Part shown: positions 28,783-37,964 of the stretch, piece by piece | Layout: each line of letters begins with the position of its first letter | Numbering within the stretch: the first letter of the stretch is position 1 | Assembly (NCBI RefSeq): GCF_000521805.1 | Contig: NZ_JAMB01000001.1 | Span: 672,698 to 736,697 of the forward strand | Direction of reading: 5' to 3' | Length of the DNA: 64,000 bases | Origin: Marinomonas ushuaiensis DSM 15871 | Lineage (GTDB): Bacteria > Pseudomonadota > Gammaproteobacteria > Pseudomonadales > Marinomonadaceae | Made by a program: the position numbers and the translations under genes | The notes under the pieces: model-generated | The model's database searches: none | What the model saw: the letters and a program-made list of their open reading frames with translations, nothing else | What the model was told of the DNA's origin: nothing

Positions 28783-30831
28783 ATGAGTGAGTCTTTACCT
28801 ACCATATCCCATCGTCTAAGAACATTGAACGAGCGCCAACTGGATGCTGTCAAACAGATTGATGGCCCTCTACTCGTATTGGCAGGCGCTGGCTCAGGAA
28901 AAACCAGTGTAATCACGACAAAAATTGCTTATTTGATCCAAACCTGTGGGTATAAAGCCAACAGTATTATTGCGGTAACCTTTACCAACAAAGCCGCGAG
29001 AGAAATGAAAGAACGGGTTGTCGGCATGTTGTCTAAGCAAGAAAGTCGAGGCTTAAGTATTTCTACCTTCCATAACTTAGGTTTACGGATTTTACGCAAA
29101 GAGTATCGTCGAGTTGGCCTCAAAGAAGGCTTTACTTTATTCGACTCACAAGATTCGCTTAGCCTCATCAAAGAAATTTTAGACAAAGAATTTAACGGGC
29201 AAACAGATTCTGCTGCGTATTGTCAAAACACCGTATCCAACTGGAAAAACGACCTAACAACGCCGCAAGAAGCGATGACCAATGCGGACACGGAAGAATA
29301 CCTCCTAGCGGCACAAGTTTACGCTCAGTATCAACGTTATTTACGTGCCTACAACGCGGTGGATTTTGACGATCTGATTCTATTGCCTGTTAGCGTATTA
29401 ATGGCGGATGAAGAACTGCGTGATCGCTGGCAGAAAAAAGTCCGCTACTTGCTGGTGGATGAGTGCCAAGATACGAACGGCAGCCAATATGAATTGATTC
29501 GCTTACTGGCTGGCTATCGTCGTTGTTTTACCTTGGTAGGTGACGATGACCAATCTATCTATGCATGGCGTGGCGCTCGTCCTGAAAATCTAGAGCGTCT
29601 TTCTGTCGATTACCCAAACCTTAAACTGGTTAAACTAGAGCAGAATTATCGTTCGACCAAAACCATCTTGAAAGCGGCCAATACGCTGATCGCGAACAAC
29701 CCACACGTTTACGATAAAGCCTTGTGGAGTGACCTTGGTATTGGCGATCCGATTCGTGTCATGGTGACTCGTAATGAAGATTCAGAATCAGAGCGTGTCG
29801 CAGCTGAAATTCAATCTCGTCATCTTCGTCACGATATTCCTTACCGTGATTTTGCGATTTTATATCGCGGTAATCATCAAGCGAGATTGTTGGAAATTAA
29901 GCTACAAGCCTATCGAGTGCCTTACAAAATGAACGGCGGCACTTCGTTCTTCTCTCGTGCTGAAATCAAAGACCTAATGGGGTATTTACGTCTTCTTGTT
30001 AACCCTGCGGATGATAATGCGTTCTTACGAGTAGTGAATTTACCGCGTCGTGAAATTGGACCTGCGACCTTAGAAAAAGTCGGTAACCTTGCTACCCTTC
30101 ATGGCGTCAGCTTATTTGAAGCGTCAGGCTATAAAGAAATTGAAGAAGAAATTACAGGCCGTTCATTGAAAAGCCTGCAGGAATTCGAACGTTGGATGTC
30201 TACCTTGCGTAAACGTCTTGAAGGTGCATCCCCGGTTCCTGTGATCGAGCAGATGATTCACGACATGGATTATTACGGCTGGATTCAAGAGCAAAGCTCT
30301 TCAACTAAGGCTGCTGAACGTCGTATTGAAAACGTTCGTTTCTTACTTGATTCAATTCAACGCATGATGGAATCTGCGTGGGAAGAAGACGAAACCGCAG
30401 GATTGGACCAAGCGATTAGTAAGTTACTTTTGATCGATATGTTAGAACGACAAGAAGAGGAAGAAGACGAAGATAAGGTTCAGTTATTAACGCTTCACGC
30501 CTCAAAGGGACTGGAGTATCCACATGTCTTTTTAATCGGTTGTGAAGAAGAGTTATTGCCTCACCGTAATAGTATTGAAAACGACGACATTGAAGAAGAA
30601 CGACGTCTTGCTTATGTTGGTATCACTCGCGCGAAAAAAACGTTATGTATTACTATGGCGGCGAAACGCCGACAATTTGGTGAAGAAATTGATTGTTTAC
30701 CAAGTCGATTCCTAGACGAGCTACCAGAAGAAGATCTTGTTTGGGAAGGTCGTGCAGACGAAGGAGAAGTTGCTAAAAAAGAACGTGGGCAAGCGTCTTT
30801 GTCTGCACTCAAAGCCATGTTGAATGACTAA
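28783..30831 (+). CDS. rep: ATP-dependent DNA helicase Rep
   Basis: This 682-residue superfamily 1A 3'-5' helicase helps replication forks pass bound proteins. It shows motif I LVLAGAGSGKTSVIT, motif II VDECQDTN, motif III DDDQSIYAWRGA, motif IV LEQNYRSTKTIL and motif VI YVGITRAKKTL in order. The length and N-terminus (LNERQLDAVKQIDGPLLVLAGAG) favour Rep over UvrD. It stands alone after the terminator at 28617 and is convergent with the cytochrome c5 gene. Confidence 0.94.
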   Translation: MSESLPTISHRLRTLNERQLDAVKQIDGPLLVLAGAGSGKTSVITTKIAYLIQTCGYKANSIIAVTFTNKAAREMKERVVGMLSKQESRGLSISTFHNLGLRILRKEYRRVGLKEGFTLFDSQDSLSLIKEILDKEFNGQTDSAAYCQNTVSNWKNDLTTPQEAMTNADTEEYLLAAQVYAQYQRYLRAYNAVDFDDLILLPVSVLMADEELRDRWQKKVRYLLVDECQDTNGSQYELIRLLAGYRRCFTLVGDDDQSIYAWRGARPENLERLSVDYPNLKLVKLEQNYRSTKTILKAANTLIANNPHVYDKALWSDLGIGDPIRVMVTRNEDSESERVAAEIQSRHLRHDIPYRDFAILYRGNHQARLLEIKLQAYRVPYKMNGGTSFFSRAEIKDLMGYLRLLVNPADDNAFLRVVNLPRREIGPATLEKVGNLATLHGVSLFEASGYKEIEEEITGRSLKSLQEFERWMSTLRKRLEGASPVPVIEQMIHDMDYYGWIQEQSSSTKAAERRIENVRFLLDSIQRMMESAWEEDETAGLDQAISKLLLIDMLERQEEEEDEDKVQLLTLHASKGLEYPHVFLIGCEEELLPHRNSIENDDIEEERRLAYVGITRAKKTLCITMAAKRRQFGEEIDCLPSRFLDELPEEDLVWEGRADEGEVAKKERGQASLSALKAMLND

Positions 30832-30897
30832 ACGCTGGTTCAAATAAGGCATAGTTCGATAAAAGACAAAACTCGATAAAAGGCAAAACCAAGCGAG

Positions 30898-31230
30898 CTA
30901 GTCTTGGCTGTTGTCTATTATGTATTGAATCGTATTTTTCATTTCCTCATCGCTACAATCAAAGCACATGCCTTTTGGTGGCATGGCGCTAATGCCATTG
31001 TTTACATTTGTTAATAATGTTTCCATTCCTTTCTCGATATGTGGCTGCCAATCGGCTTTATTTCCCAATATCGGTGCACCCGCAACACCACTCATATGGC
31101 AAGCAATGCAATAGGTGTTAAAAATCTTATCAGCTGATCGTTCTGCCAAAGCCAAACCACTTGAAGCCATAATAAAAAAAGCAAAAATAGACATCACTGC
31201 TTGTTTGACATTAACTCGTTGGAACCGCAT
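30898..31230 (-). CDS. Cytochrome c5 family protein
   Basis: This 110-residue exported monohaem cytochrome c has a signal peptide (SIFAFFIMASSGLALAE), the haem motif CIACHMSG, the distal Met ligand in AMPPKGMCFDC and the two extra cysteines (CFDC) characteristic of the c5 type. It is a periplasmic electron carrier; the family is typically linked to respiratory reductases or oxidases. It is alone on the minus strand, downstream of rep. Confidence 0.9.
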   Translation of the reverse strand: MRFQRVNVKQAVMSIFAFFIMASSGLALAERSADKIFNTYCIACHMSGVAGAPILGNKADWQPHIEKGMETLLTNVNNGISAMPPKGMCFDCSDEEMKNTIQYIIDNSQD

Positions 31231-31412
31231 AACGAAACATTCCTTATGGAAATAAAGACAGAAAAATCAAAAACAAATTATCCTCGACTTCACCAACAAG
31301 GTAAATGTTATAAGTCGATATAAAAATACCGTTTATCTGACTCTTTCTGTCATTAAGCACTGGAATCCTGTGCGTATTCCATTAGAATACGCACTTCAAT
31401 TCTTACTTGGCT

Positions 31413-31441
31413 TTGTTGTTCATTAATAGAACTGCAATATA
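31413..31441 (+). promoter_or_regulatory. Sigma-70 promoter for tRNA-Arg
   Basis: TTGTTG and AATATA with 17-bp spacing end 15 bp before the tRNA, giving a short 5' leader. Confidence 0.45.
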
Positions 31442-31456
31442 TTTAGCCACAGTCAT

Positions 31457-31533
31457 GCGCCCGTAGCTCAGCTGGATAGAGCGTCGCCCTCCGGAGGCGA
31501 AGGCCGGAGGTTCGAATCCTCTCGGGCGTACCA
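31457..31533 (+). tRNA. tRNA-Arg (anticodon CCG), CCA encoded
   Basis: The cloverleaf folds fully: acceptor GCGCCCG/CGGGCGT (first pair G-U), D-arm GCTC/GAGC, anticodon stem TCGCC/GGCGA with loop CTCCGGA, and T-arm GGAGG-TTCGAAT-CCTCT. The anticodon CCG reads CGG. The 3' CCA is encoded. It lies just before the accessory catabolic cluster, but no duplicate of its 3' end was found within this window. Confidence 0.95.
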
Positions 31534-31806
31534 TTTTATTTTTATATTCAATTTCTTACGTTATTTTGATAACCATTTCTTAGCCTTATTAAGGAACTAC
31601 CCATAAGTTTTTTTTGCTAAAAATAGGTATATGGGTTTGCTTTTTTGATTACGTAGGTACGATCAAAATCAATAGAAATACCTTTATCTGGGACCCTAAG
31701 AATATCAGAAACGTTTCAGCTCCTGACTTTGGTAGCTTTTCAATTTTTATAGATTTTTGGCGGTGGTTTGAAGATCTTCGCCCGATTTGTTCGTATGCTT
31801 CTTAGT

Positions 31807-32799
31807 TTAGTCGTGTGCCTTCGCTATCATATTTTCTTTGTTTACTGCACAGGTTGGTCTCTGCTTTTTTGATAGCGCCATGACTATTTGTTCTAGACCA
31901 ATTTTTTTGCTTTCTAACAAAGATTCTTGTGATAAGTAGCCTACGTGTGGTGTCACAATGACGTTCTCTAAGGTGATCAATTCGTTATCGAGATTTGTTT
32001 CATCGGCAAGAACGTCCAATCCTGCAGCGGACACTTTTCCTGATTTCAAATTACGAATAAGTGCTTGTTCGTCTATTAATTCACCACGTGCTGTATTAAT
32101 GAGGATTACACCATCTTTCATTTTTGAAAAAGACGCTTCATTGATCATATTTTTCGTTTCGTCGGTAAGCGGTGTATGCAAAGACACAATATCGGAAAGA
32201 CTTAACAGTTCATCCAATGTATCGCATTTTGTAATGCCTAACTTCACTGCTTCTTCCTGTGTTTTGGATCGACTATAAAACACAATATTAATACCAAACC
32301 CTTGTAGCATAGGTATCATGGTTTGAGGGATTGAACCCAGTGAGACGAGGCCGCAAGTCTTTCCTTTTAGTTGAGAAAGCTCTGAGCAGCCAGGAGAGTT
32401 GTCCCAGATTCCTGCTTTGACGTTTTGGTTATAGGTGATTAGGTTTCGATTAAGGTTGAGTAAAAACGCCATGGCGTGGCTGGCTACTTCGTAGGCGCAG
32501 AAACCAGGGCTATTGGTAACATAAATACCTTGCTCCGTAGCACTCTTGACATCGATTTCATTGGTACCGATAGAATGAAGTGCAATAATTTTTAGCCTTG
32601 GAAGTTGCTCTATAATATCAGCTGTAACACTTGTGTATTCAAGGGTTAAAGAATTAGCGTCTTTTATGTCTTCAATAATGTTATTACCAGTCACTTGTAT
32701 CAGCTCTAAATCTTCAATATTCCACTCTTTAAGCAGCTGACGCTCATAATCAAGGTCTCCTGGCATATTGTAATAAACGACCTTCTTTTTGTTTGGCAT
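31807..32799 (-). CDS. D-2-hydroxyacid dehydrogenase family protein
   Basis: This 330-residue protein of the D-isomer 2-hydroxyacid dehydrogenase (CtBP-like) family has the catalytic Arg in INTARGELID, the Glu in DVLADET and the His in VTPHVGYLS. The NAD-binding glycine motif is degenerate: GLVSLGSIPQ in place of the usual GLGxIG, with two glycines replaced. Either cofactor binding is altered or this is a divergent subfamily. ATG 32799 is preceded by GGGGAAG; a TTG at 32817 is unlikely. It is the last gene of the leftward cluster from 36402, where it would interconvert a 2-oxo and a D-2-hydroxy acid. Confidence 0.85.
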   Translation of the reverse strand: MPNKKKVVYYNMPGDLDYERQLLKEWNIEDLELIQVTGNNIIEDIKDANSLTLEYTSVTADIIEQLPRLKIIALHSIGTNEIDVKSATEQGIYVTNSPGFCAYEVASHAMAFLLNLNRNLITYNQNVKAGIWDNSPGCSELSQLKGKTCGLVSLGSIPQTMIPMLQGFGINIVFYSRSKTQEEAVKLGITKCDTLDELLSLSDIVSLHTPLTDETKNMINEASFSKMKDGVILINTARGELIDEQALIRNLKSGKVSAAGLDVLADETNLDNELITLENVIVTPHVGYLSQESLLESKKIGLEQIVMALSKKQRPTCAVNKENMIAKAHD

Positions 32800-32863
32800 T
32801 TTCTTCCCCAGAAGCAAGAGTGATGATTTAAGTAGTTATGTTGGAATATGAGTAAAAAATAGA

Positions 32864-34033
32864 CTAATGGCTCATCCAATGTCGCAAGTTGTCTAACATT
32901 TCACTGCAACGATTTAGCTGTTTTATTTCCACAAACTCGTCTGGTTTATGACCTTGCTCCATACTGCCTGGGCCGCAAACGAGCGTTGCAACACCAGCTT
33001 CGTCAAATAGTCCACCTTCCGTACCAAAAGCAACGGTATCGAAATGTTTACTTTGGCTCCAATCAGCAAGCCATTGTGCGAATTGAGATTGAGGATCAGT
33101 TAGTAGAGGAGGATAGGCGGCTAAAGGTTCAAATTGGATGTGAGTGTCAGCATGAACCGATTGCATTTCAGGCTCAAGCGTCTGTTGCGCGTAATCTTGT
33201 AATGCCTTAAACGTTTTTGCAGCATTGGCTTGAGGAAGGTAGCGCATTTCCATATCAAACTGACAAAATTCTGGAACAATGTTTAAAGCAGCTCCACCTT
33301 TTATAACTCCTGTTTGTAGAGTGCTATAAGGAGGGTCAAAACGATCATCCAATTGCTGTTTCAATGGCTCGCCTAATTCGGTGAGTTTATTGATGAGTTT
33401 CGCGGAGTACTCGATTGCGTTGACACCTTCAGGTGCATAAGCTGAGTGGCATGCATGTCCCTGAACTTTACAGCGCATGGCCACTTTGCCCTTGTGACCA
33501 TAGACTGGCTGCATGCTGGTCGGCTCGCCAATAATACACATAGCTGGTTTCTCAGGTGAGGCGTTAATGTGTTCAATCAAGCTACGAACACCTAAACAAC
33601 CTACTTCTTCATCATAAGAAAACGCCAGATGTAAAGGCATGCGTAGATTCGCTTGTTGGAAGTGAGGAGTCGCTGCCAATACGCAAGCAATGAAACCTTT
33701 CATATCGGCGCTGCCACGGCCAAAACATTTACCGTCTTTTTCTGTCAGTTGAAAAGGTGATACAGACCAACTTTGCCCATCCACTGGCACCACGTCAGTG
33801 TGGCCTGATAACATGATACCGCCATCCCCAGAAGGGCCTAAACGGGCATACAAGTTGGCTTTTGTCTTTTCGTCATTGAAAATTAAAGTGGATTCAATGC
33901 CCAGCTCGCCCAAGTAGTGTTGAATCATATCAATCAACGCAAGATTCGATTCTCTGCTGGTGGTATCGAAGCCTAATAATTGGCTTAATAGCACTTTTAA
34001 TCGAGGAGCAAGTGCCGATGGTGAATTACTCAT
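32864..34033 (-). CDS. ArgE/DapE-family (M20) deacylase
   Basis: This 389-residue metallohydrolase has the M20 blocks SGHTDVVPVDG (first zinc His and catalytic Asp), GRGSADMKGF and SYDEEVGCLGVRSL (catalytic Glu), and a dimerisation domain between. It most resembles acetylornithine deacetylase ArgE, but it sits in a catabolic cluster with DUF1028, RidA and a flavin monooxygenase, so it probably deacylates another N-acyl amino acid. ATG 34033 overlaps the DUF1028 stop by 8 bp, which suggests coupling. The name argE is withheld because of this context. Confidence 0.85.
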   Translation of the reverse strand: MSNSPSALAPRLKVLLSQLLGFDTTSRESNLALIDMIQHYLGELGIESTLIFNDEKTKANLYARLGPSGDGGIMLSGHTDVVPVDGQSWSVSPFQLTEKDGKCFGRGSADMKGFIACVLAATPHFQQANLRMPLHLAFSYDEEVGCLGVRSLIEHINASPEKPAMCIIGEPTSMQPVYGHKGKVAMRCKVQGHACHSAYAPEGVNAIEYSAKLINKLTELGEPLKQQLDDRFDPPYSTLQTGVIKGGAALNIVPEFCQFDMEMRYLPQANAAKTFKALQDYAQQTLEPEMQSVHADTHIQFEPLAAYPPLLTDPQSQFAQWLADWSQSKHFDTVAFGTEGGLFDEAGVATLVCGPGSMEQGHKPDEFVEIKQLNRCSEMLDNLRHWMSH

Positions 34034-34700
34034 CACCCGCCACTCCATAACTTGGGGCATCTCTTGGGTCTAACGCGCGCGTCACATAAGCTTTCATTTG
34101 AGGCTCATAATCCTGCCAAAGTAAAGAGAGCTTTTCGATAGGTTTTACATCTTCCCAATCAACCCGTAAATCGACTAATGGCCAACTACAGTTATCAACC
34201 ACTTTGACTGCTGCGGAGTGAACTGGGCCAGCTTCTCCACCATTTTTAACACCTGCAGATAGTGCCTTAATAAGTCGGTCAGTGAGCTCGCCCTCTGAAG
34301 ATTCAAACGTCTCTGTCATGGCGTTAATAACACTTTGATTATGGAGCATGTTTCCTGCTGCAACACAATTTTTTGCCATTACAGTATTGTGAATACCTAA
34401 TGTGTTTTTACCACTGAAGCAGGCACTTTTACCTTTGGTGTTGAGAACCGTGACTTGTCGATAGTCACTAAATTCATCAGAGGATAACGCCGCTTCCAAT
34501 GCTTGTTCAGGGGAAAGACCGTTTTTCAATTGTTCAAGTGCTGTAGGCCCTAGTGCAGGTAAGGTAATATTTTGACTTGATACGGCACCCACACCTGCGA
34601 GTAGCCAAGGACAACGGGCGCCAACAGCAATGCTAGATGAACTGATCGCAATACCAAGTTGTCCTGTTTTTTCGCAATAGCCTGCAATGGAAATAGTCAT
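34026..34700 (-). CDS. DUF1028 family protein (putative Ntn-hydrolase)
   Basis: This 224-residue protein begins TISIAGYCEKTGQLGIAISSSSIAVGARCPWLLAGVGAVSSQ in the DUF1028 style (shown here by its blocks), and contains GLSPEQALEAALSSDE and NCVAAGNML. The fold is related to N-terminal nucleophile hydrolases, but no member has a firmly known substrate to my knowledge. ATG 34700 has GGAG at 5-nt spacing; a GTG two codons earlier is less likely. It lies between RidA and the M20 deacylase, 12 bp from the former and overlapping the latter. Confidence 0.82.
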   Translation of the reverse strand: MTISIAGYCEKTGQLGIAISSSSIAVGARCPWLLAGVGAVSSQNITLPALGPTALEQLKNGLSPEQALEAALSSDEFSDYRQVTVLNTKGKSACFSGKNTLGIHNTVMAKNCVAAGNMLHNQSVINAMTETFESSEGELTDRLIKALSAGVKNGGEAGPVHSAAVKVVDNCSWPLVDLRVDWEDVKPIEKLSLLWQDYEPQMKAYVTRALDPRDAPSYGVAGDE

Positions 34701-34712
34701 ATACACTCCTAA

Positions 34713-35129
34713 TTATTTTTTGTCTGGAATAACAGCAATAACATCGATTTCCACTAACCATTCTGGTTGTGCTAACCCAGAAACCACGAGCCCAGTAGAA
34801 ATAGGGAATACCCCTTTGAGCCATCGACCTGCTTCTTGATAGACGGGTTCGCGAAAACGTGGATCTGTTATATAAGTTGTAGTTTTGACGATATGAGTCA
34901 TGTCACTACCGGCTTCTTCCAAAAGCTGTTTGATATTTTTCATTGCTTGTTCTGTTTGTGCTCTAGGGTCTCCGAGACCGACTAATTCACCTTTAAAATT
35001 CGTGCCTATCTGACCACGGACATAAACAGTATTCCCCGCAACAACTGCTTGGCAAAGGTCATTATCCAGTGATTGATTCGGATAAGTTTCCTTTGTATTG
35101 AACATTCGGATACGAGTATGTGTTGGCAT
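34713..35129 (-). CDS. RidA family enamine/imine deaminase
   Basis: This 138-residue Rid-family protein has the core VVAGNTVYVRGQIG, the central helix AQTEQAMKNIKQLLEEAGSD and the C-terminal LVEIDVIAVIP. Canonical RidA uses an Arg near residue 105 to bind the carboxylate of an enamine; here the corresponding region (GLAQPEWLVEID) lacks that Arg, so it belongs to another Rid subgroup. ATG 35129 follows GGAG. Position after the monooxygenase suggests hydrolysis of a reactive imine made there. A second RidA is encoded at 40065. Confidence 0.82.
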   Translation of the reverse strand: MPTHTRIRMFNTKETYPNQSLDNDLCQAVVAGNTVYVRGQIGTNFKGELVGLGDPRAQTEQAMKNIKQLLEEAGSDMTHIVKTTTYITDPRFREPVYQEAGRWLKGVFPISTGLVVSGLAQPEWLVEIDVIAVIPDKK

Positions 35130-35142
35130 AATAACTCCTTAT

Positions 35143-36402
35143 TTAGGCATCATTTCTGTATTGTTGGTATTGGCGTTGAATCACGATTTGATCAGCAATG
35201 TACTTTGCATCGTGCCATACACCCCAAATAAAAGTGGAGCCACGGCGTGACAGCCATGGAAGACCAAGGAAATACACGCCAGCTTCACTGGATACGCCAC
35301 GGTGGTGTTTAGGTTGGTTGTTCTCATCAAAAGCATCTACTTTTAACCAGCTGTAATCTGTTGTGTAGCCAGTAGCCCAAATAATAGATGTAATGCCTGC
35401 TTTTTTAAGATCCAATTCTAATGTCGGGTTCGACATACATTCAGGATCAGCTAACAGTTGGTGAGCTTCAGGCTCTTCTGGTAAGTCTAAGCCATTATTG
35501 GCAATGTATTCATCTGCTCGTTTTAATAAAGATAAGTAATTGTCATCGCCATTACGAATACTATTGGCTAAGTCATTACGAAAGCTAACGATACCATTCT
35601 CAAAAGATTCGGTACGACCAATAAGTTTTAAACCTTGCTTAGACAGCTCTCTAAAGTCGATAGTCTGGCCACCATGAGCACCACTTACCGCAATGGTGAC
35701 ATGTTCTTTACCTGGCTCATTCGCAGCGGCATCCCATAAACCTAGGACACCTAGCCACCAAACAAAATCACGGCCACGATAACTCCGAGGTGGTCGATCA
35801 TGTGGACCTACCGAAAGATAAACATCTTTTCCTGCACGTTGTAATTCGTCGGCAATTTGCACACCTGAAGATCCAGCACCGATAACCAGTATGCTTCCGT
35901 CAGGAAGCTGCCTTGGGTTGCGGTATTTAGCAGAGTGAATCTGATAAAGTTCAGGATCTTTCGGTGCAATAGCAGGAATAATAGGAACTTGGAATGCGCC
36001 AGTTGCAGACACTAGGCGTTGTGTATTGAATGTACCTTTCGATGTTTCAACAGTGAAGCCAGAAGCATTTGTGTTTTTGGTTACGCTAAATACTTCAACA
36101 CTTGTACGAACAGGGAGGTTGAACTTTTCTACATAAGCGTTGAAATAGTCTGCAACTTTTTCTTTAGGAATAAAAGCGTCAGGCTCTGCATTAGGAAACT
36201 CCATGCTTGGAAAACGGTCGTGCCAAGCTGGACCATTTGCCACAAGTGAGTCCCAACGAGACGTACGCCAGGCTTCTGCAATACGACTCTTTTCCAATAA
36301 TATGTGTGGCACGTTTTGATTTGATAGGTGTTCGCTCATAGCGACACCTGCTTGTCCAGCGCCAACGATAAGTGTGTCGATATCTGTAATATTAACGGTC
36401 AT
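35143..36402 (-). CDS. Flavin-dependent monooxygenase (FMO/YUC-like)
   Basis: This 419-residue FAD- and NAD(P)H-binding protein has the FAD loop TLIVGAGQAGVAMSEHL at the N-terminus, the second dinucleotide loop ILVIGAGSSGVQIADEL near residue 175, the QIHSAKYRN segment corresponding to the FMO-identifying motif, and the IWATGYTTDYSWL motif near the C-terminus. It is likely an N- or C-hydroxylase or Baeyer-Villiger enzyme on a small nitrogenous compound; the substrate is unknown. It is the first structural gene of the leftward cluster, with a perfect inverted repeat 99-117 bp upstream. Confidence 0.85.
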   Translation of the reverse strand: MTVNITDIDTLIVGAGQAGVAMSEHLSNQNVPHILLEKSRIAEAWRTSRWDSLVANGPAWHDRFPSMEFPNAEPDAFIPKEKVADYFNAYVEKFNLPVRTSVEVFSVTKNTNASGFTVETSKGTFNTQRLVSATGAFQVPIIPAIAPKDPELYQIHSAKYRNPRQLPDGSILVIGAGSSGVQIADELQRAGKDVYLSVGPHDRPPRSYRGRDFVWWLGVLGLWDAAANEPGKEHVTIAVSGAHGGQTIDFRELSKQGLKLIGRTESFENGIVSFRNDLANSIRNGDDNYLSLLKRADEYIANNGLDLPEEPEAHQLLADPECMSNPTLELDLKKAGITSIIWATGYTTDYSWLKVDAFDENNQPKHHRGVSSEAGVYFLGLPWLSRRGSTFIWGVWHDAKYIADQIVIQRQYQQYRNDA

Positions 36403-36500
36403 AACTTTGCGCCTTATGTTGCAAAAAATATCTTTTAAGCTTAGAGCAGCAATGAAAAGGCGTAAAATATTATAAATATACGATCTATATAGAAAAAATA

Positions 36501-36519
36501 TTCGTAAGGCATTTACGAA
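36501..36519. promoter_or_regulatory. Inverted-repeat candidate LysR operator
   Basis: TTCGTAA and TTACGAA are perfect 7-bp arms around 5 nt, in the 180-bp gap between the LysR gene and the monooxygenase. The spacing suits a LysR recognition site for the linked regulator. Confidence 0.5.
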
Positions 36520-36582
36520 GATTCAGTTTCAGCTTCATACCTTATTAAAAATTCTCTAATAGATAATACTCTGCTGATTTTT

Positions 36583-37521
36583 TTACACTGTTAATAAAGA
36601 AAGTGGCTTATCGTGCTTGCTGTTTAAGTCGTATTCTTTGCAGAAATCCATAAATAATCGTGCAGGTTCAGTTGGCTGACTTACTTTCAAATAAGCCATA
36701 ATCAATTTTGAGCTGTCCATTTCATCACTGATTTCGACACAAGCCAGTTTTTCCCCATCGTAGGTTACATTGGTGCTTGGTCGTGTGACCAGCACCGAAA
36801 ATCCTTGCTCTTGACCAACCATACATCTCACCATTTCAATGGAAGGCGATGTATAAGCAATATTAGGCTGTAAGCCTTTTTCTGAAAAAATATTGAGAAA
36901 ATAATTTCGACTCGGGATGACATCCAACAAAATCATGGGTAATTGACTGAGTTCCTTTAAGCTCACGGATGTTTGTAAAGCCAAAGGGTGATTTTCATGG
37001 AGTAGTGCATAGGGTTTATGAGGTGCGTTCAATGCTTCTTTGCAAATGGAATTGTCCAGTTCTAGGTCATATAAAAAAGCCAAATCAAATTGTCCTCTGT
37101 GTAGACCAATCATCATTTCATGTTGTTCACCATCATAGAGTTGAATATTGATGTTGGGGTATTCCTTTTTAAATCCCGCAATTAGTTTAGGAAGGTATAA
37201 GGGAGCAACTGAAGCAAAGCTTCCTACTGAAATTTGTCCACTAATGTGTTCACTGGCTGCTAAGGTGTTTTGCTCAAACTCATGAGAAAGGCGAAGCAAC
37301 TCTCTGGCTTTGTCGTAAAAGCGTCGGCCGCTTGGAGTGAGGGAGACTCCTTGGGCATGATGTCGAATTAATAACTGCTGATCAAAGGTGTACTCTAAAT
37401 TTTTAATAGCGATAGATATGGAAGGTTGTGCAATATGTAACCTTCTAGATGCTTCTGCGATACTTTCTGTTTCAACAACAGTGATAAAGTAGTGGAGCTG
37501 TTTTAAAGTAAAATTTTTCAT
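36583..37521 (-). CDS. LysR-family regulator of the adjacent catabolic cluster
   Basis: This 312-residue protein has the LysR winged helix (TLKQLHYFITVVETESIAEASRRL and AQPSISIAIKNLE within the first 60 residues) and a periplasmic-binding-like effector domain with GSFASVAPLYLPKLIAGF. It lies upstream of the leftward run starting with the monooxygenase and is divergent from the PhyH/aldolase pair across 443 bp. It probably senses the pathway substrate and activates one or both sides; that is inferred from position only. Confidence 0.9.
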   Translation of the reverse strand: MKNFTLKQLHYFITVVETESIAEASRRLHIAQPSISIAIKNLEYTFDQQLLIRHHAQGVSLTPSGRRFYDKARELLRLSHEFEQNTLAASEHISGQISVGSFASVAPLYLPKLIAGFKKEYPNINIQLYDGEQHEMMIGLHRGQFDLAFLYDLELDNSICKEALNAPHKPYALLHENHPLALQTSVSLKELSQLPMILLDVIPSRNYFLNIFSEKGLQPNIAYTSPSIEMVRCMVGQEQGFSVLVTRPSTNVTYDGEKLACVEISDEMDSSKLIMAYLKVSQPTEPARLFMDFCKEYDLNSKHDKPLSLLTV

Positions 37522-37964
37522 ATATTACCCATAATAAAAAATATTGCCTAATGGTTGTTAGCCTCTACATTTTATAGAAGCAACGCTTATGCCATTAAGT
37601 TAGGTAAAATAAAAATCTTTGAAGTTTACAGGCTCAATGCCATATAAAACTTCCGGTTTTTTGCTAATTTGAAAGCTCAGTAAAATAACTCTCAGCTTTT
37701 TAAGTAAGGACTTACCTGGGGATAGCGCTTATCTGTGCTCTTTTTAAGGGCTGTTTGAACTTTTATGGGGCAAAATTCCCTTCAAACGAGGGGGAAATAA
37801 AACAACGGATATTTTCTCAAAATAATCGATTAGATAGTTTTTTTAAAACTAGAAGCAAACAAAATTATAATTGCCACTGATCCTATTCTCGCCACATAGT
37901 ATACACACGATACTTTTTTAGAAGGTGTGTTTTTAATTTGATTCACTCGGCTGTGGAGCATCAG
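37522..37964. other. Divergent intergenic region, LysR gene / PhyH gene
   Basis: This 443-bp AT-rich stretch has no credible gene on either strand. It holds a 7-bp inverted repeat GTTTGAA (37753-37759) / TTCAAAC (37781-37787) that could form a hairpin. No copy of the TTCGTAA/TTACGAA repeat found on the other side of the LysR gene is present. Promoters for both flanking genes must lie here but cannot be assigned with confidence. Confidence 0.4.

Noticed and set aside
31614..31805. 63-codon frame downstream of tRNA-Arg, considered as an integrase remnant
   Set aside because: No integrase-like motif and no ribosome binding site; the AT-rich gap 31534-31806 seems empty.
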